DNA from: Gemmatimonadota bacterium
GTDB taxonomy: Bacteria > Gemmatimonadota > Gemmatimonadetes > Gemmatimonadales > Gemmatimonadaceae
Length of the DNA: 62,970 nucleotides
Direction of reading: 5' to 3'
Assembly (NCBI GenBank): GCA_023249395.1
Contig: JAHFCS010000001.1
Coordinates: 1-62,970 of the forward strand
Part shown: positions 26,726 through 35,694 of the stretch, piece by piece
How the letters are laid out: every line of letters begins with the position of its first letter
Numbering within the stretch: position 1 is the stretch's first letter
Made by a program: the position numbers and the translations under genes
The notes under the pieces: model-generated
What the model was told of the DNA's origin: nothing
Seen by the model: only the letters and a program-made list of their open reading frames with translations
Database searches by the model: none

Positions 26726-27945
26726 TCATCTGCTCCGGATAACTGTTTGCCAATCTTTCGTGGTGTAATTCTCTGTTGTCTCGATTTTCCCTCGTGCCTG
26801 CTTCGTTGAATGACTGGAGCGCTCCCCCGTGCGAACATTTCCTCAGCGGCCATTGTTGAGATCCTCTCGAGCGCTTCGCGATCCAGCGAGAGAACGACGC
26901 CCCTGCCTGTAACTCTCTCTTGCAGCAGGCCGGCGGACCGGAGAAGGTGAACATGATGGGAGATCGTTGCCTTCGACACTCCGAACGCTTTTGCCAGCTC
27001 GACAGAGGTCCGTGGTGACTGGGCAAGCAGGAAAGCCATCGCGTAGCGCGTCGTATCGCCGAGTGCCCGGAACCCAAGCGCGGGAACAGTGTCGCTGGCG
27101 TGGGCCTCTAGAAGTCCCGGACTGAAAATCGGGAAGTACAGTCGTACCATATCTGTCTTTTCATCCGCGTATGCACCCCAGAATCGGGCGTTGTTGAACG
27201 CCGACGGAATGAGATGGATCTCGCGCACCGCTTGATAGGAAAACTTGGTGGCTCCCCGAAGAGCGGTCACGGTCTTTTTGCGGTCGTCGAATGCGACGGG
27301 AAGCTTGATCTCGCGAGCAAACGCCGAAAAGGAACGGCTCTCGAGCGTCCTTTGCATCTGCTTGACTACTCGCTTCATACGTGGATGCAGCAGCTTCCAA
27401 TTGTCCTTGAAGGCAGATTCCCAAAACACCTCGAGAGCATGAGAAAGATCTGCGCGATAATCGCCTGGCTCGGTGATGATTCTGTTGAACGCACCGGCTT
27501 CGGCGCTCGATCGGTCGAAGGGATCAAGCCCCATCAGCGCGAGAAGCGCGCTGCCTGCTTCGGATTCAGAGCGCACCGCATCAGCCAGCGACTGCTCGCC
27601 GGCAACAAGAGACTCTACTGTTCCACTGCCCCGAAAGACTCCATCAAGAATCGCCCGCTGGAATGAGGAGTCATCCAGTGATTCGAGCGCATCGAGGATC
27701 CCCGTGAAATCAGGATCCGACCTGGCATCCCGAAGCGTGTCCGCGAGGAGTGCCCACATTATCGGGCGGGGGGCCACTCGCTCGACACTGCTCCCGAAAG
27801 TACTGGGCAGAAGCCGGGCTGTCTCGTTTCTCCATGCTGCAGTTGCCTCTCCCTTCTCTCCGAGCGCCCGGAGCGCATAGAAAATTTCGAAGCGCGGGGT
27901 GACCTCGAATCGGACGACCGAACGGGGAGAAATTCTGCCGGGCAT
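26722..27945 (-). CDS. ArsR-type winged-helix regulator with long N-terminal domain
   Basis: A 407-residue regulator. The first about 300 residues form an uncharacterised helical domain starting VVRFEVTPRFEIFYALRAL, like the DUF5937-type N-terminus found with ArsR proteins. The C-terminal winged helix is clear in ALGDTTRYAMAFLLAQSPRTSVELAKAFGVSKATISHHVHLLRSAGLL. No metal-binding cysteine pair is present, so the signal is probably not a metal. It is translationally coupled to the SDR (ATGA), and an inverted repeat just upstream of its ATG suggests autoregulation. The domain of unknown function could bind an acyl-CoA or lipid ligand, but that is inference. Confidence 0.82.
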   Translation of the reverse strand: MPGRISPRSVVRFEVTPRFEIFYALRALGEKGEATAAWRNETARLLPSTFGSSVERVAPRPIMWALLADTLRDARSDPDFTGILDALESLDDSSFQRAILDGVFRGSGTVESLVAGEQSLADAVRSESEAGSALLALMGLDPFDRSSAEAGAFNRIITEPGDYRADLSHALEVFWESAFKDNWKLLHPRMKRVVKQMQRTLESRSFSAFAREIKLPVAFDDRKKTVTALRGATKFSYQAVREIHLIPSAFNNARFWGAYADEKTDMVRLYFPIFSPGLLEAHASDTVPALGFRALGDTTRYAMAFLLAQSPRTSVELAKAFGVSKATISHHVHLLRSAGLLQERVTGRGVVLSLDREALERISTMAAEEMFARGSAPVIQRSRHEGKSRQQRITPRKIGKQLSGADE

Positions 27946-27948
27946 TTT

Positions 27949-27968
27949 GGTTAGATACTAGTCTAATC
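27949..27968. promoter_or_regulatory. Candidate operator of the ArsR-type regulator
   Basis: GGTTAGA-TACTAG-TCTAATC is an inverted repeat (one mismatch at the outer arms) three bases upstream of the regulator's ATG. On the minus strand it is preceded by TATGAT, a good -10 hexamer (27973-27968), so the repeat would cover the transcription start. This is the usual geometry of an autorepressor site. No convincing -35 or Shine-Dalgarno is seen. Confidence 0.55.
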
Positions 27969-28064
27969 ATACCCGCGCAAGGTCCTTTCGGGCGGTTCGG
28001 CCGGGCACAAGGGATGCGGCAGCAACGCTCCTGCAGGTCGAAGTGAGCACCAGCCCAAGCCCTC

Positions 28065-29420
28065 ATGCACCTGATCTATCGTTCGCTGTACTCCAGCTTC
28101 GCTCTTCTCGGAACGACGGTCGCCGCGTGTGCAACGACGACTCCGGGCGGGAGCAGCGCAGGATCGAATGACACTCCGCCCGCCACCTTCAATGCGGTCG
28201 CTTCCCGGCCCTGCCCGGCAGACCAGGGCGGTCTGCGACTGCCACCGGGTTTCTGCGCCACAATTTTCGCTGACAGTGTTGGCGCCGCGCGACACCTCGT
28301 CGTTGCCGCCAACGGTGACGTCTTCGTCAATCTCCAGGCGACGCGCAGAGGCCCGATCGCCTCCATCCCCGCAGGTCAGATAGCTCTTCGCGATACCGAC
28401 GGAGATGGTCGTGCCGATGTGAAGGAAAGGTTTGGCAGCGCGGGCGGCACCGGCATCGCCCTCCATCACGGTTTCCTGTACGCTGACCTCGGCACGTCGA
28501 TTGTTCGCTATCCGCTCCAATCTGGACAGCTTCGGCCGAGCGGTCCAGCGGAAGTCGTCGTCTCGGGAATACCGGGACAGCCCGGTCATATCTCGCGGAA
28601 TCTCGCGATCGCCTCTGACGGAACGATGTACGTCAACTTCGGATCGCCGAGTAACGCCTGCCAGTTGAAGGATCGGTCTCCAGAGTCGCCCGGCAAGGAA
28701 GACTGCCCTGAGTTGATGACTCGCGCCGGAATCTGGAAGTTCGACGCAAATGTTCTCGGACAGACTCCGTCGATCGATTCACGATACGCTAGCGGTGTTC
28801 GCAATGCTGTCGCAATGACGCTGGATCCCATGGGTGGACGACTGTACGCGGCCCCCAACGGTCGTGATCAGCTTTCACAGAACTGGCCGTCGCTTTTCAC
28901 GCCAGAGCAGAACGCCGAGCTGCCCGCGGAGATACTGATCGAGATTTCGAAGGGTGACGACTTTGGCTGGCCGTACTGTTACTACGATGGCAAGACCAAG
29001 CAATACAAGCTCGGGCCGGAGTATGGCGGCAACGGCACGACGATCGGCCGTTGCGGACAACTGAAGGCGCCGCTTTATGCCTTCCCCGCTCACTGGGCAC
29101 CGCTGTCCGTCCTCTTCTACACGGGCTCGCACTTCCCCGCAAAGTATCGCAACGGCATTTTCGTCGCGTTCCATGGATCGTGGAACCGTGCACCTCTTCC
29201 ACAGGGTGGATTCAACATCGTGTATCTGCCGTTTCGCACTGGCCACGCAACGGGCGATTTCGAGCTTTTCGCCGACGGATTTTCGATTGAGAATCCCCCG
29301 CCGAACGGAGCCGCACACAGACCTGTTGGTCTCGCGCAGGGGCAGGATGGAGCACTCTACATCAGCGATGACTTTGGCGGCAGAATCTGGCGCGTGACCT
29401 GGTCGGGATCCGGTAGCTGA
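28065..29420 (+). CDS. Sorbosone dehydrogenase/PQQ-type beta-propeller lipoprotein
   Basis: A 451-residue exported protein related to L-sorbosone dehydrogenases and soluble PQQ glucose dehydrogenases. The signal carries a lipobox-like VAACATT near residue 22. Six-bladed propeller landmarks are LPPGFCATIFAD, ARHLVVAANGDVFV, RDTDGDGRAD (calcium-binding-like loop), ISRNLAIASDGTMYV, GVRNAVAMTLDP, DDFGWPYCYYDG, HWAPLSVLFYTG and GSWNR, ending in YISDDFGGRIWRV. PQQ dependence is a family expectation. Monocistronic, divergent from the ArsR-type gene. Confidence 0.85.
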   Translation: MHLIYRSLYSSFALLGTTVAACATTTPGGSSAGSNDTPPATFNAVASRPCPADQGGLRLPPGFCATIFADSVGAARHLVVAANGDVFVNLQATRRGPIASIPAGQIALRDTDGDGRADVKERFGSAGGTGIALHHGFLYADLGTSIVRYPLQSGQLRPSGPAEVVVSGIPGQPGHISRNLAIASDGTMYVNFGSPSNACQLKDRSPESPGKEDCPELMTRAGIWKFDANVLGQTPSIDSRYASGVRNAVAMTLDPMGGRLYAAPNGRDQLSQNWPSLFTPEQNAELPAEILIEISKGDDFGWPYCYYDGKTKQYKLGPEYGGNGTTIGRCGQLKAPLYAFPAHWAPLSVLFYTGSHFPAKYRNGIFVAFHGSWNRAPLPQGGFNIVYLPFRTGHATGDFELFADGFSIENPPPNGAAHRPVGLAQGQDGALYISDDFGGRIWRVTWSGSGS

Positions 29421-29456
29421 ATTTCGGCGATCCAGAGCTATCGGCTCCGGGCGCCA

Positions 29457-30821
29457 TTACTGTCTGCTCGTCGATGCCTCAACGCTGAAGATGCCATTCA
29501 AGGCGTCTATCTGGACGATTCCGGTTCTTCCGATGTCGCTGCCGAGAACACCGTCGAGGTTCACGACTGTCGACACTGCAGGAACGAAGACCAGCAGCTT
29601 CTGAAAAAGAATGGTCTTCCCGCGAAGCGCGAGCCGAAGGTCATTGATGAATCGTCCGCGGAATTCCCTCATCCCAGCAAAGCCGCCTACCCGCTTCCGT
29701 TCGCCGAGAAAGCTGCGAACTCTGATCTTATCGAGCATCCGCTCGCTCGCATACGTCTCCTGCGAGCCTGTGTCCAAACCAAGATGCAGCGGGATGCCAC
29801 CCGGTCCAATGAGGCGGACAATCGGCGTTCCCACCCAAAACAGATTTCGTGGACCGCTTCGCCCCGGTTCGGCTCGCACCGGTTTTGCCAGCCGGACGTT
29901 CCCCGCCTTGTAATCGACCTGCACGTTCAGCCGGCTGATGATGTCGAAGCCAATGATGCCATCGATCTTCATCGCGCCGGCCAGGTTGTCGATGTTCCCC
30001 GCCCGAACCTGCATCAACTCCTTTGCGACGATCATGGCGGTCGAGTTCACGATCGATATTCCGCCAATGTCGATGCGTTTGATCGCTGCCGGCTGAGCTG
30101 CAATCCTTCCTGTTGCCGTCGCTACTTCGAGGGTGTCTCTGACCAGAGGGGTTACGTCGCATTCTGCAGCCACGTCAGAGGCGACAATCGACATGCTGGA
30201 TCCGGTGTCGAGCCAGAAATGCAGCAGTTTGCCGTTGATCTGCACCGGGATTACCGGCGTCGCCGCAGCCGAAAGACTCAACGGCATGACGACGCGATTC
30301 GGCGGGAAAGTCAGGCTCCGGGTCGGAAGGTTCTTGAAAGCAGCAGCCCAGCGCTCCACGCCGGCTCGGTCGCGATCCAGAGAATCCGTTTCCGCTTGCC
30401 CCGTCGGGGCAATTTCGGCCAGCTCCTTCCACTTGTCCTGATACTGGAGAGTCGCAGTCAGCAAGATGTGCGACGCGGAGCGCACCATAGGGTCTTCCGT
30501 GTGGCGCCCGAGACTGTCGAACAGCAACTCTGCATCGTCAGGCTCTCCCGTCATGATCATCCGCAGCCCGTCTGCGAATTTCTGCTCGTCGGGAGTCGTC
30601 GGATGCCCCGCGGGGTAATCCGGATTGAGGTTCGTCATCGCCGCCCAGAAGGTTTTCGCCGGAGCCTGCTTGCGCATGCGAACCGGGACTCGGGTGGTGT
30701 CAAGCGTCAGAATCGCGGCGGTGTTGACTTCGATTGGCTTCGACGCACACCCTGCGCTCGCCAGAACAAGCGCACTGGCGATTCCTGCACGAAATGCCCT
30801 ACCGGCCAGGGTCAGGATCAC
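29457..30821 (-). CDS. Two-lobed retropepsin-like aspartyl protease lipoprotein
   Basis: A 454-residue exported protein. It has a lipobox LASAGC (Cys25), an N-terminal helical region of about 140 residues, then two aspartic-protease lobes in tandem: the first with LDTGSS (Asp205) and a hydrophobic flap-to-core IDGIIGFDII, the second with LDTGSQ (Asp350) and LDGVLGSDI. Each lobe therefore has the DTG plus hydrophobic-hydrophobic-Gly pair of retropepsins. An active site needs two Asp, so the protein could fold as an internal pseudo-dimer like pepsin. Substrate unknown. Convergent with the sorbosone dehydrogenase-like gene. Confidence 0.82.
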   Translation of the reverse strand: MILTLAGRAFRAGIASALVLASAGCASKPIEVNTAAILTLDTTRVPVRMRKQAPAKTFWAAMTNLNPDYPAGHPTTPDEQKFADGLRMIMTGEPDDAELLFDSLGRHTEDPMVRSASHILLTATLQYQDKWKELAEIAPTGQAETDSLDRDRAGVERWAAAFKNLPTRSLTFPPNRVVMPLSLSAAATPVIPVQINGKLLHFWLDTGSSMSIVASDVAAECDVTPLVRDTLEVATATGRIAAQPAAIKRIDIGGISIVNSTAMIVAKELMQVRAGNIDNLAGAMKIDGIIGFDIISRLNVQVDYKAGNVRLAKPVRAEPGRSGPRNLFWVGTPIVRLIGPGGIPLHLGLDTGSQETYASERMLDKIRVRSFLGERKRVGGFAGMREFRGRFINDLRLALRGKTILFQKLLVFVPAVSTVVNLDGVLGSDIGRTGIVQIDALNGIFSVEASTSRQ

Positions 30822-30954
30822 TGCCTCGAAGGTTTCTGGGAGATTACTAATATGTCCGGGTGCACCACGGCTGCCATTCGCCAGTGTATCACGCTACTTC
30901 CAAACCGATTGTCATTGTTCCATCGTACAACAGAGTGCCAGGAAGTACCCCCCA

Positions 30955-31389
30955 ATGAAGACTACGGACTCACTCAACGAGGCGATTCAAAAAATGGCGG
31001 ACAAGATTCACAAGACCGATGAGGAGTGGCGGCAGCAGCTGTCTCCCGATCAATACCGCGTAACCCGTAAGAAGGGCACCGAGCCGCCCTTTACCGGCAA
31101 GTACAATTCTTCCGGCGGGCCGGGTATCTACCGCTGTGTCTGCTGTGGGAACACGCTCTTCGACTCGGACGCCAAGTTCGATTCAGGAACGGGCTGGCCG
31201 AGCTTCTTTGAACCGGCATCTCCCGACAGCGTCAGCACCGAAAGCGATAAGACACTGTTCATGACCCGAACTGAAGTACTCTGCAGCAAGTGTGACGCGC
31301 ACTTGGGCCATGTCTTCGACGACGGGCCTGCTCCGACAGGTCTCCGTTACTGCATCAACTCGGCGGCACTCGATAAGACGGAGAAATAG
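30955..31389 (+). CDS. msrB: Peptide-methionine (R)-S-oxide reductase MsrB
   Basis: A 144-residue repair enzyme that reduces methionine-R-sulfoxide in proteins. Structural zinc cysteines are in CVCC (61-64) and CSKC (110-113), the catalytic Cys133 is in RYCINSAAL, and GTGWPSF and LGHVFDDGPAPTG are invariant blocks. ATG 30955 follows AGGAAG at about ten bases; an internal ATG (MADKIHKTDEEW) at 30994 matches the usual start of homologues and could also be used. No signal peptide, so cytoplasmic. Confidence 0.95.
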   Translation: MKTTDSLNEAIQKMADKIHKTDEEWRQQLSPDQYRVTRKKGTEPPFTGKYNSSGGPGIYRCVCCGNTLFDSDAKFDSGTGWPSFFEPASPDSVSTESDKTLFMTRTEVLCSKCDAHLGHVFDDGPAPTGLRYCINSAALDKTEK

Positions 31390-31430
31390 CTCGGCGTCTG
31401 GGGGCGCTTGACGGCATGCCAGCGGTCAAG

Positions 31431-31455
31431 AGATTATCGCACTTCCAGATAATCT
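31431..31455. terminator. Weak stem-loop between convergent msrB and copD-like genes
   Basis: AGATTATC (31431-31438) is perfectly inverted as GATAATCT (31448-31455) around a nine-base loop. The stem is AT-rich and no T-tract follows on the plus strand, so termination is only suggested by position. Confidence 0.3.
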
Positions 31456-31463
31456 TAGCCCGC

Positions 31464-32444
31464 TCATTTTTTCAGCACTTCCGGCGCACTGGCTGTTTTC
31501 GACGCCCCCCTGGCGCCGGGTGGCCCTGACGGTCCAGGGCTTGGCACACTCACGAGCAGTGACGTCACGGCAAGGACAACCGCCGCGAAGCTCAGCTCCG
31601 CCGTTGCTGACCGTCTGATAGCAATGGCTGCTTCTTCGCCGCCAAGACGAGGCTTCATCCGACGCCAGTTCCAGGCGCCGAGCGATACGACGATCAACAC
31701 TACACACAGCTTTACGTCGAGTGCGTAACCATAGGGCGTCGTCCAGAGAGAGTCTAGATGCTTCAGGTGACGCCACGCTGTTGTCACTCCCGTGATGCCA
31801 AGAAGCGCGGCCGCGCTCAAGGCGAGCGGCGAGAAACGCGATACCATCTCGGCGACGAGGCGGCCGCGCTCGTTGCGCGATGTCGTCCCCCGCCGTACGG
31901 ACGTAAGACCCGCAAATACCAGGACCGTCAGTGTCCCCAGCCAGAGCGAAGCTGCGACTTCATGCAATGGATTCACGAGCGAAAACCATCTGCCCGTGAC
32001 AATGTTTCGCAGTGCGAATGCGGCGGCGGTGACGCACGCTGCCAGCCACGCTGCCTGCATGCGCTGCGCGGCAAGCGCGAAACTGATGACGAAGATTGCG
32101 ATGCACACAATCTGGAATATCTGTCTCTCGCCGCCGGCGCTCACTACATCCATCATTGAGATGCCTTTCGCGCTGGCACGTTCTGACAATCCTGCGACGA
32201 GAGTGAGAACCATTAGCAGTGAGCCCACAAATCCAATCGTCCCGGCGCGACGGTCGACACGATCGACCGCACTACCGGCGACACGGATACCACTTTCTCT
32301 TCGGAGCGTCTTCAACACCTGGAAATGGAAGCCGAGAGCGCCATAGACGGCGAAATACGACAGAAATCCGACATATTCGAGCGCCATCTTTCCGAGAGTG
32401 ACATGCGCTTCGGCTTCCTGCAACAGAAGTGCGTATTGGATCAT
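31464..32444 (-). CDS. CopD-like copper-resistance membrane protein
   Basis: A 326-residue inner-membrane protein with about eight hydrophobic segments. The C-terminal half (LVNPLHEVAASLWLGTLTVLVFAGL, SPLALSAAALLGITGVTTAWRHL, YGYALDVKLCVVLIVVSLGAWNWRRMKP) matches the CopD domain, in which conserved histidines and an NW...K helix are typical; here His in NPLHEVAAS is retained. The family is linked to copper import or tolerance. ATG 32444 (MIQYALLLQE) is chosen because it opens the first membrane-flanking helix. No CopC partner is adjacent. The gene starts about 110 bp downstream of tRNA-Cys on the same strand. Confidence 0.8.
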   Translation of the reverse strand: MIQYALLLQEAEAHVTLGKMALEYVGFLSYFAVYGALGFHFQVLKTLRRESGIRVAGSAVDRVDRRAGTIGFVGSLLMVLTLVAGLSERASAKGISMMDVVSAGGERQIFQIVCIAIFVISFALAAQRMQAAWLAACVTAAAFALRNIVTGRWFSLVNPLHEVAASLWLGTLTVLVFAGLTSVRRGTTSRNERGRLVAEMVSRFSPLALSAAALLGITGVTTAWRHLKHLDSLWTTPYGYALDVKLCVVLIVVSLGAWNWRRMKPRLGGEEAAIAIRRSATAELSFAAVVLAVTSLLVSVPSPGPSGPPGARGASKTASAPEVLKK

Positions 32445-32555
32445 GTGATCTTGGGGGTAGATGCTCGTACTACGGCGACGCTCTCCAAACTGCTGGCAGC
32501 GCATCCACCGCTGGCAGGAAGCGGGCCCTGCTGGGTTCCTGAGTAGAGGCGAGAG

Positions 32556-32627
32556 AGGCGCCGGTCGGAATCGAACCGACGAATAGCAGATTTGCAGTCT
32601 GCCGCCTTACCACTTGGCCACGGCGCC
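32556..32627 (-). tRNA. tRNA-Cys (anticodon GCA)
   Basis: On the minus strand the sequence folds as a cloverleaf. The acceptor GGCGCCG pairs with CGGCGCC and is followed by discriminator U; the anticodon loop CTGCAAA is closed by GCAGA/TCTGC; the T arm is GTCGG-TTCGATT-CCGAC. The anticodon GCA reads UGC/UGU. CCA is not encoded. Confidence 0.95.
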
Positions 32628-32662
32628 GAAAGAAAATGCCTGTGCGCTGGGACGCACGGGCA
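32628..32662 (-). terminator. Rho-independent terminator of the phosphoesterase gene
   Basis: Read on the minus strand, TGCCCGTGCG pairs with CGCACAGGCA (ten pairs, one wobble) around TCCCAG and runs into TTTTCTTTC. It lies 33 bp after the stop at 32696 and immediately before tRNA-Cys, separating the two transcripts. Confidence 0.8.
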
Positions 32663-32695
32663 CTTGATTATCTTAGCCGGACCCCCGAGGTCTCG

Positions 32696-35152
32696 CTACC
32701 TCCGATACTCCAGCGCTGACATCCGCTTCGGACCCGGATACGGGCGCCCTTCGCCCTTGATCGCTCGCCAGAGGATGCGATTGAAAAGGTCCTCGTCGGC
32801 CTCATCCTCCTTCTCCAGCGCCAGCAGTCGTGATTCTCGCGCTCCGATTCCTGTTCTTGGATTCTTGTCGTCGAGCGAGACCGACGGCGTCAGGACTGCA
32901 TATGGTCTGAGATCCGGCGTGTCTCTCCAGATATCCGTGAGCGGCCGGCCGTAGTGGTCGAACTGCGACAGCCGGCCCAAGCCCAGGAGCTCCTCGATCG
33001 TCGCCAGTACATCCGTCGTATTCGCAAATGAATGAGACACTCCGCCTCTGCTATAGGGCGAGATCACGAACATCGGCGATCTGTGCGAGTCGACATGATC
33101 CGATCCGTTCTGCGCATCGTCCTCGAGGACGAAGATCACACTGCTCTTCCAGAACTGCGTCTTCGATAGCGCTTCGACTATTCTTCCCAGCGCCAGATCG
33201 TTGTCCGCCATGAACGCGAACGGAGTCGGTCTTCCTGCAACCAGACCTCCAGTATGGTCATTCGGCAGCCGTACAATCTCGAGCGCAGGCATTTTACCGG
33301 CCTTCTCGAAATCGCCCAGCTCGGCAATCCAGATGTCCGCTCTCAGCTGGTCCTTGATCGAGAGACTGAAGCCCGGGAATCTCTCGTTGGTGTGCTCGCG
33401 CAGATACGGCTTGTTAGACTGATACCCGGGTGGACGAGTGCCGTCCGGAAGAAGATCGAACGGAATGACGAATTCCCCATAGTTGCGGAACGTGATCCCT
33501 CGGCGCTGGACGAGGTTCCACAGATAGCCACTCCCCGGCTCGGCGACGTCGTCCTCGGTAATCGCTCCCCGATTGGTGCCCTCGTAGTCGTACGTCCGGC
33601 CGCGATGCGAGTAATTCGAAGGAACTGTCTTCTCGATATAATCCGTCGCATATGCCGCAGTTGACCAGTTGTGCCCGTCAGGGCTCACCTCCGCGTTTAC
33701 GAAAAACCTGTCGAATACACCGAATCGTTCGGCAAGCGCGTGATGATTGGGGGAGACAGACCTGGGGAAGAAGAGCAGCGACTTGTCCCCGTCACCAATC
33801 GGCAGATCACCGAGTACCTGATCGTACGTCCTGTTTTCCTTGATGATGTAGACGACGTGCTCGATCGGCGGATAATGCCGTGCGAGATGAGATGAGTTCC
33901 AGCCGTTGGCATTGGCAACTCGCCGCGTGTAACCGCCCAGCTCGATGGCACCAGCCTTCGCGGTCGCGACCAAGGTGAGTGTGCCCGAGAGTTGTCCGAG
34001 TGTATAGCCCCGGGGATTCTTGTCCTGAAGCTGGTTCGGCTGCGGACCGGTTGGGTTGGGGGCTGTTCCATTTCCCTTTCCATTTACAACGAACAGCGAA
34101 TCACCCGCTGTTACGAGTGCCGACGGATACCATCCCGTCGGAATTCTGCCCGCAAGCCTGTCTTCGGTGCGTTCCGTTACTTCGCTCACACCGGCTGTTG
34201 AGGCAGACAGATCGAATACGGCAACCGCATTGTTATCGGCTTCGGCGACGAGGAGCCTTCGTCCGTCTGCAGAGAGCGCGAGACCGTTGGGAGTGCTTCC
34301 TTCGTGTGGCCCGGCTGGCGGTGGATCGTCGAGTGTCGCGATGATGCGACTCGCTCGTGTATCGATAACAGCGATCTGGTCCGTGCTGCCCGAAGCGACG
34401 AACAATCTGCTTCCGTCGCGCGAGAGCGCCATCGCGGATGGATGCCGTCCCGCAGTCAGCCTGCCGCTATCCTGCAGCCGACCTGCAGCATTCGGGCGAA
34501 ACACAGAGACCGTCGAGCCACCCCAGGCGGAGACATAGACCGAGCCGTCCTTCGCGACCACGACCCCGTATGGATATCGCTCAGTCGCGAATCTTTGCAT
34601 CACCTTGCCGGTCGTGAGGTCAACGACGGCTAACGAATCGGCCAGATTCTCCGCGACGTACAGCCTCTTACCATCCGGCGACAGACCGATGCCGGCAGGA
34701 TATCGCGTACCCGATGAGTCCCTCGCCTTTCTCGCCAGCGGAATGGTAGCAGCGAGCGTCGCGCTGCCATTCGTCCAGCTGTAGCGATATACCGCATCCT
34801 CATTGCCACCCGATGCGTAGAGTGAATTCCCGTCCGGACTGAACACGATTCCGAGGAATGCTGCCGGTTGCGGAATTGTCTGCAGAATCTTCCCCGTTCC
34901 CCGGTCGAGAACCTGGATTCCCTGCTCACGCCATCCGTTGAGCAGGATCACGATTCGCCTTTCATCCGGCGAGAGCGCGAGAGCCAGCGGCATTGACCCC
35001 ACCTCGACAGACCGGCCAGCCGGATCGAGCCGCGCACCGGTTGGCAGCCGCGGCTGCTCGCTGACTTCCGAAGGCTCACCTTCACGCTGGGCGGTTGGAG
35101 CGCATGCAAGAAAGGCGAGTGTTAGTCCTACAGCAATTCGGTCAGAGCGCAT
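32696..35152 (-). CDS. Exported YncE-like beta-propeller fused to a PF04185-type phosphoesterase
   Basis: An 818-residue two-domain exported protein with a lipoprotein-like signal (LTLAFLACAPT). Residues about 45-400 form a beta-propeller with repeated ALSPDERRIVILL, IGLSPDGKRLYVAEN, ALSRDGSRLFVASG and ALSADGRRLLVAEA blades. The C-terminal half is a phosphoesterase of the alkaline-phosphatase superfamily: VVYIIKENRTYDQVLGD (metal site), EVSPDGHNWSTA, VIFVLEDDAQNGSDHVDSHR and PMFVISPYSRGG. Phospholipase C-like or phosphodiester substrates are typical of PF04185, but this fusion class has no firm function. A terminator follows. Confidence 0.87.
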   Translation of the reverse strand: MRSDRIAVGLTLAFLACAPTAQREGEPSEVSEQPRLPTGARLDPAGRSVEVGSMPLALALSPDERRIVILLNGWREQGIQVLDRGTGKILQTIPQPAAFLGIVFSPDGNSLYASGGNEDAVYRYSWTNGSATLAATIPLARKARDSSGTRYPAGIGLSPDGKRLYVAENLADSLAVVDLTTGKVMQRFATERYPYGVVVAKDGSVYVSAWGGSTVSVFRPNAAGRLQDSGRLTAGRHPSAMALSRDGSRLFVASGSTDQIAVIDTRASRIIATLDDPPPAGPHEGSTPNGLALSADGRRLLVAEADNNAVAVFDLSASTAGVSEVTERTEDRLAGRIPTGWYPSALVTAGDSLFVVNGKGNGTAPNPTGPQPNQLQDKNPRGYTLGQLSGTLTLVATAKAGAIELGGYTRRVANANGWNSSHLARHYPPIEHVVYIIKENRTYDQVLGDLPIGDGDKSLLFFPRSVSPNHHALAERFGVFDRFFVNAEVSPDGHNWSTAAYATDYIEKTVPSNYSHRGRTYDYEGTNRGAITEDDVAEPGSGYLWNLVQRRGITFRNYGEFVIPFDLLPDGTRPPGYQSNKPYLREHTNERFPGFSLSIKDQLRADIWIAELGDFEKAGKMPALEIVRLPNDHTGGLVAGRPTPFAFMADNDLALGRIVEALSKTQFWKSSVIFVLEDDAQNGSDHVDSHRSPMFVISPYSRGGVSHSFANTTDVLATIEELLGLGRLSQFDHYGRPLTDIWRDTPDLRPYAVLTPSVSLDDKNPRTGIGARESRLLALEKEDEADEDLFNRILWRAIKGEGRPYPGPKRMSALEYRR

Positions 35153-35311
35153 TTCGACAGCTCATGTTGGAGTGTGTTTCAACGAGAAAGATGTCATTGA
35201 CAGTGCCTGGCGCCAGTTCGATACTCTCGCCGTGAGCACCTGACGGACGCGTGTATCGCCACCGAACAACGCATTCGCGACACACTTTTCGGACGTCCTC
35301 CTGCTGCGGAG

Positions 35312-35638
35312 GTGCTGTTTGCGTACGACGGTGAAACTCCCATTGGCTTCTCATTGTTCTACCACAACTACTCGACTTTCCTCGGCCAGCGCGGGCTTTT
35401 TCTGGAAGATCTTTTCGTAATGCCCGAGGCACGCGGGAAGGGAGTCGGATATGCGCTCCTGTCCGCACTCGCAGAAATTGCAGTTTCGCGTGATTGCGGC
35501 CGCATGGAGTGGCAGGTACTGAAATGGAACCAGCTTGCGATCGATTTCTACATACACATAGGTGCGATGCAAGTCGAGGGCTGGGACACCTACCGTCTGA
35601 TCGGCGAGCCCTTGCGGCGGCTCGCTAGCCGGACCTGA
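35312..35638 (+). CDS. GNAT-family N-acetyltransferase, N-terminus damaged or misread
   Basis: 108 residues from GTG 35312. YHNYSTFLGQRGLFLEDLFVMPEARGKGVGYALL is the acetyl-CoA binding core of diamine/spermidine-type GNATs, followed by RMEWQVLKWNQLAIDFYIHIGA. Family-like sequence continues upstream of this start: the same frame from about 35234 reads EHLTDACIATEQRIRDTLFG, which matches homologues, but that frame has no ATG/GTG/TTG and closes at a TGA about 36 bases earlier. Either an unusual start or a one-base frameshift near 35230 removed the first 30-40 residues. The domain may be non-functional. Confidence 0.75.
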   Translation: MLFAYDGETPIGFSLFYHNYSTFLGQRGLFLEDLFVMPEARGKGVGYALLSALAEIAVSRDCGRMEWQVLKWNQLAIDFYIHIGAMQVEGWDTYRLIGEPLRRLASRT

Positions 35639-35694
35639 GATCTGCCGGCCGTCCTGCCTCTGACAATCACTGACTGCGACGATACAATTAGCTG

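Noticed and set aside
29784..31022. 412-codon plus-strand frame opposite the aspartyl protease and msrB
   Set aside because: Its sense on the other strand is the protease; the peptide is Arg/His-rich without motifs, and it overlaps msrB in a different frame.
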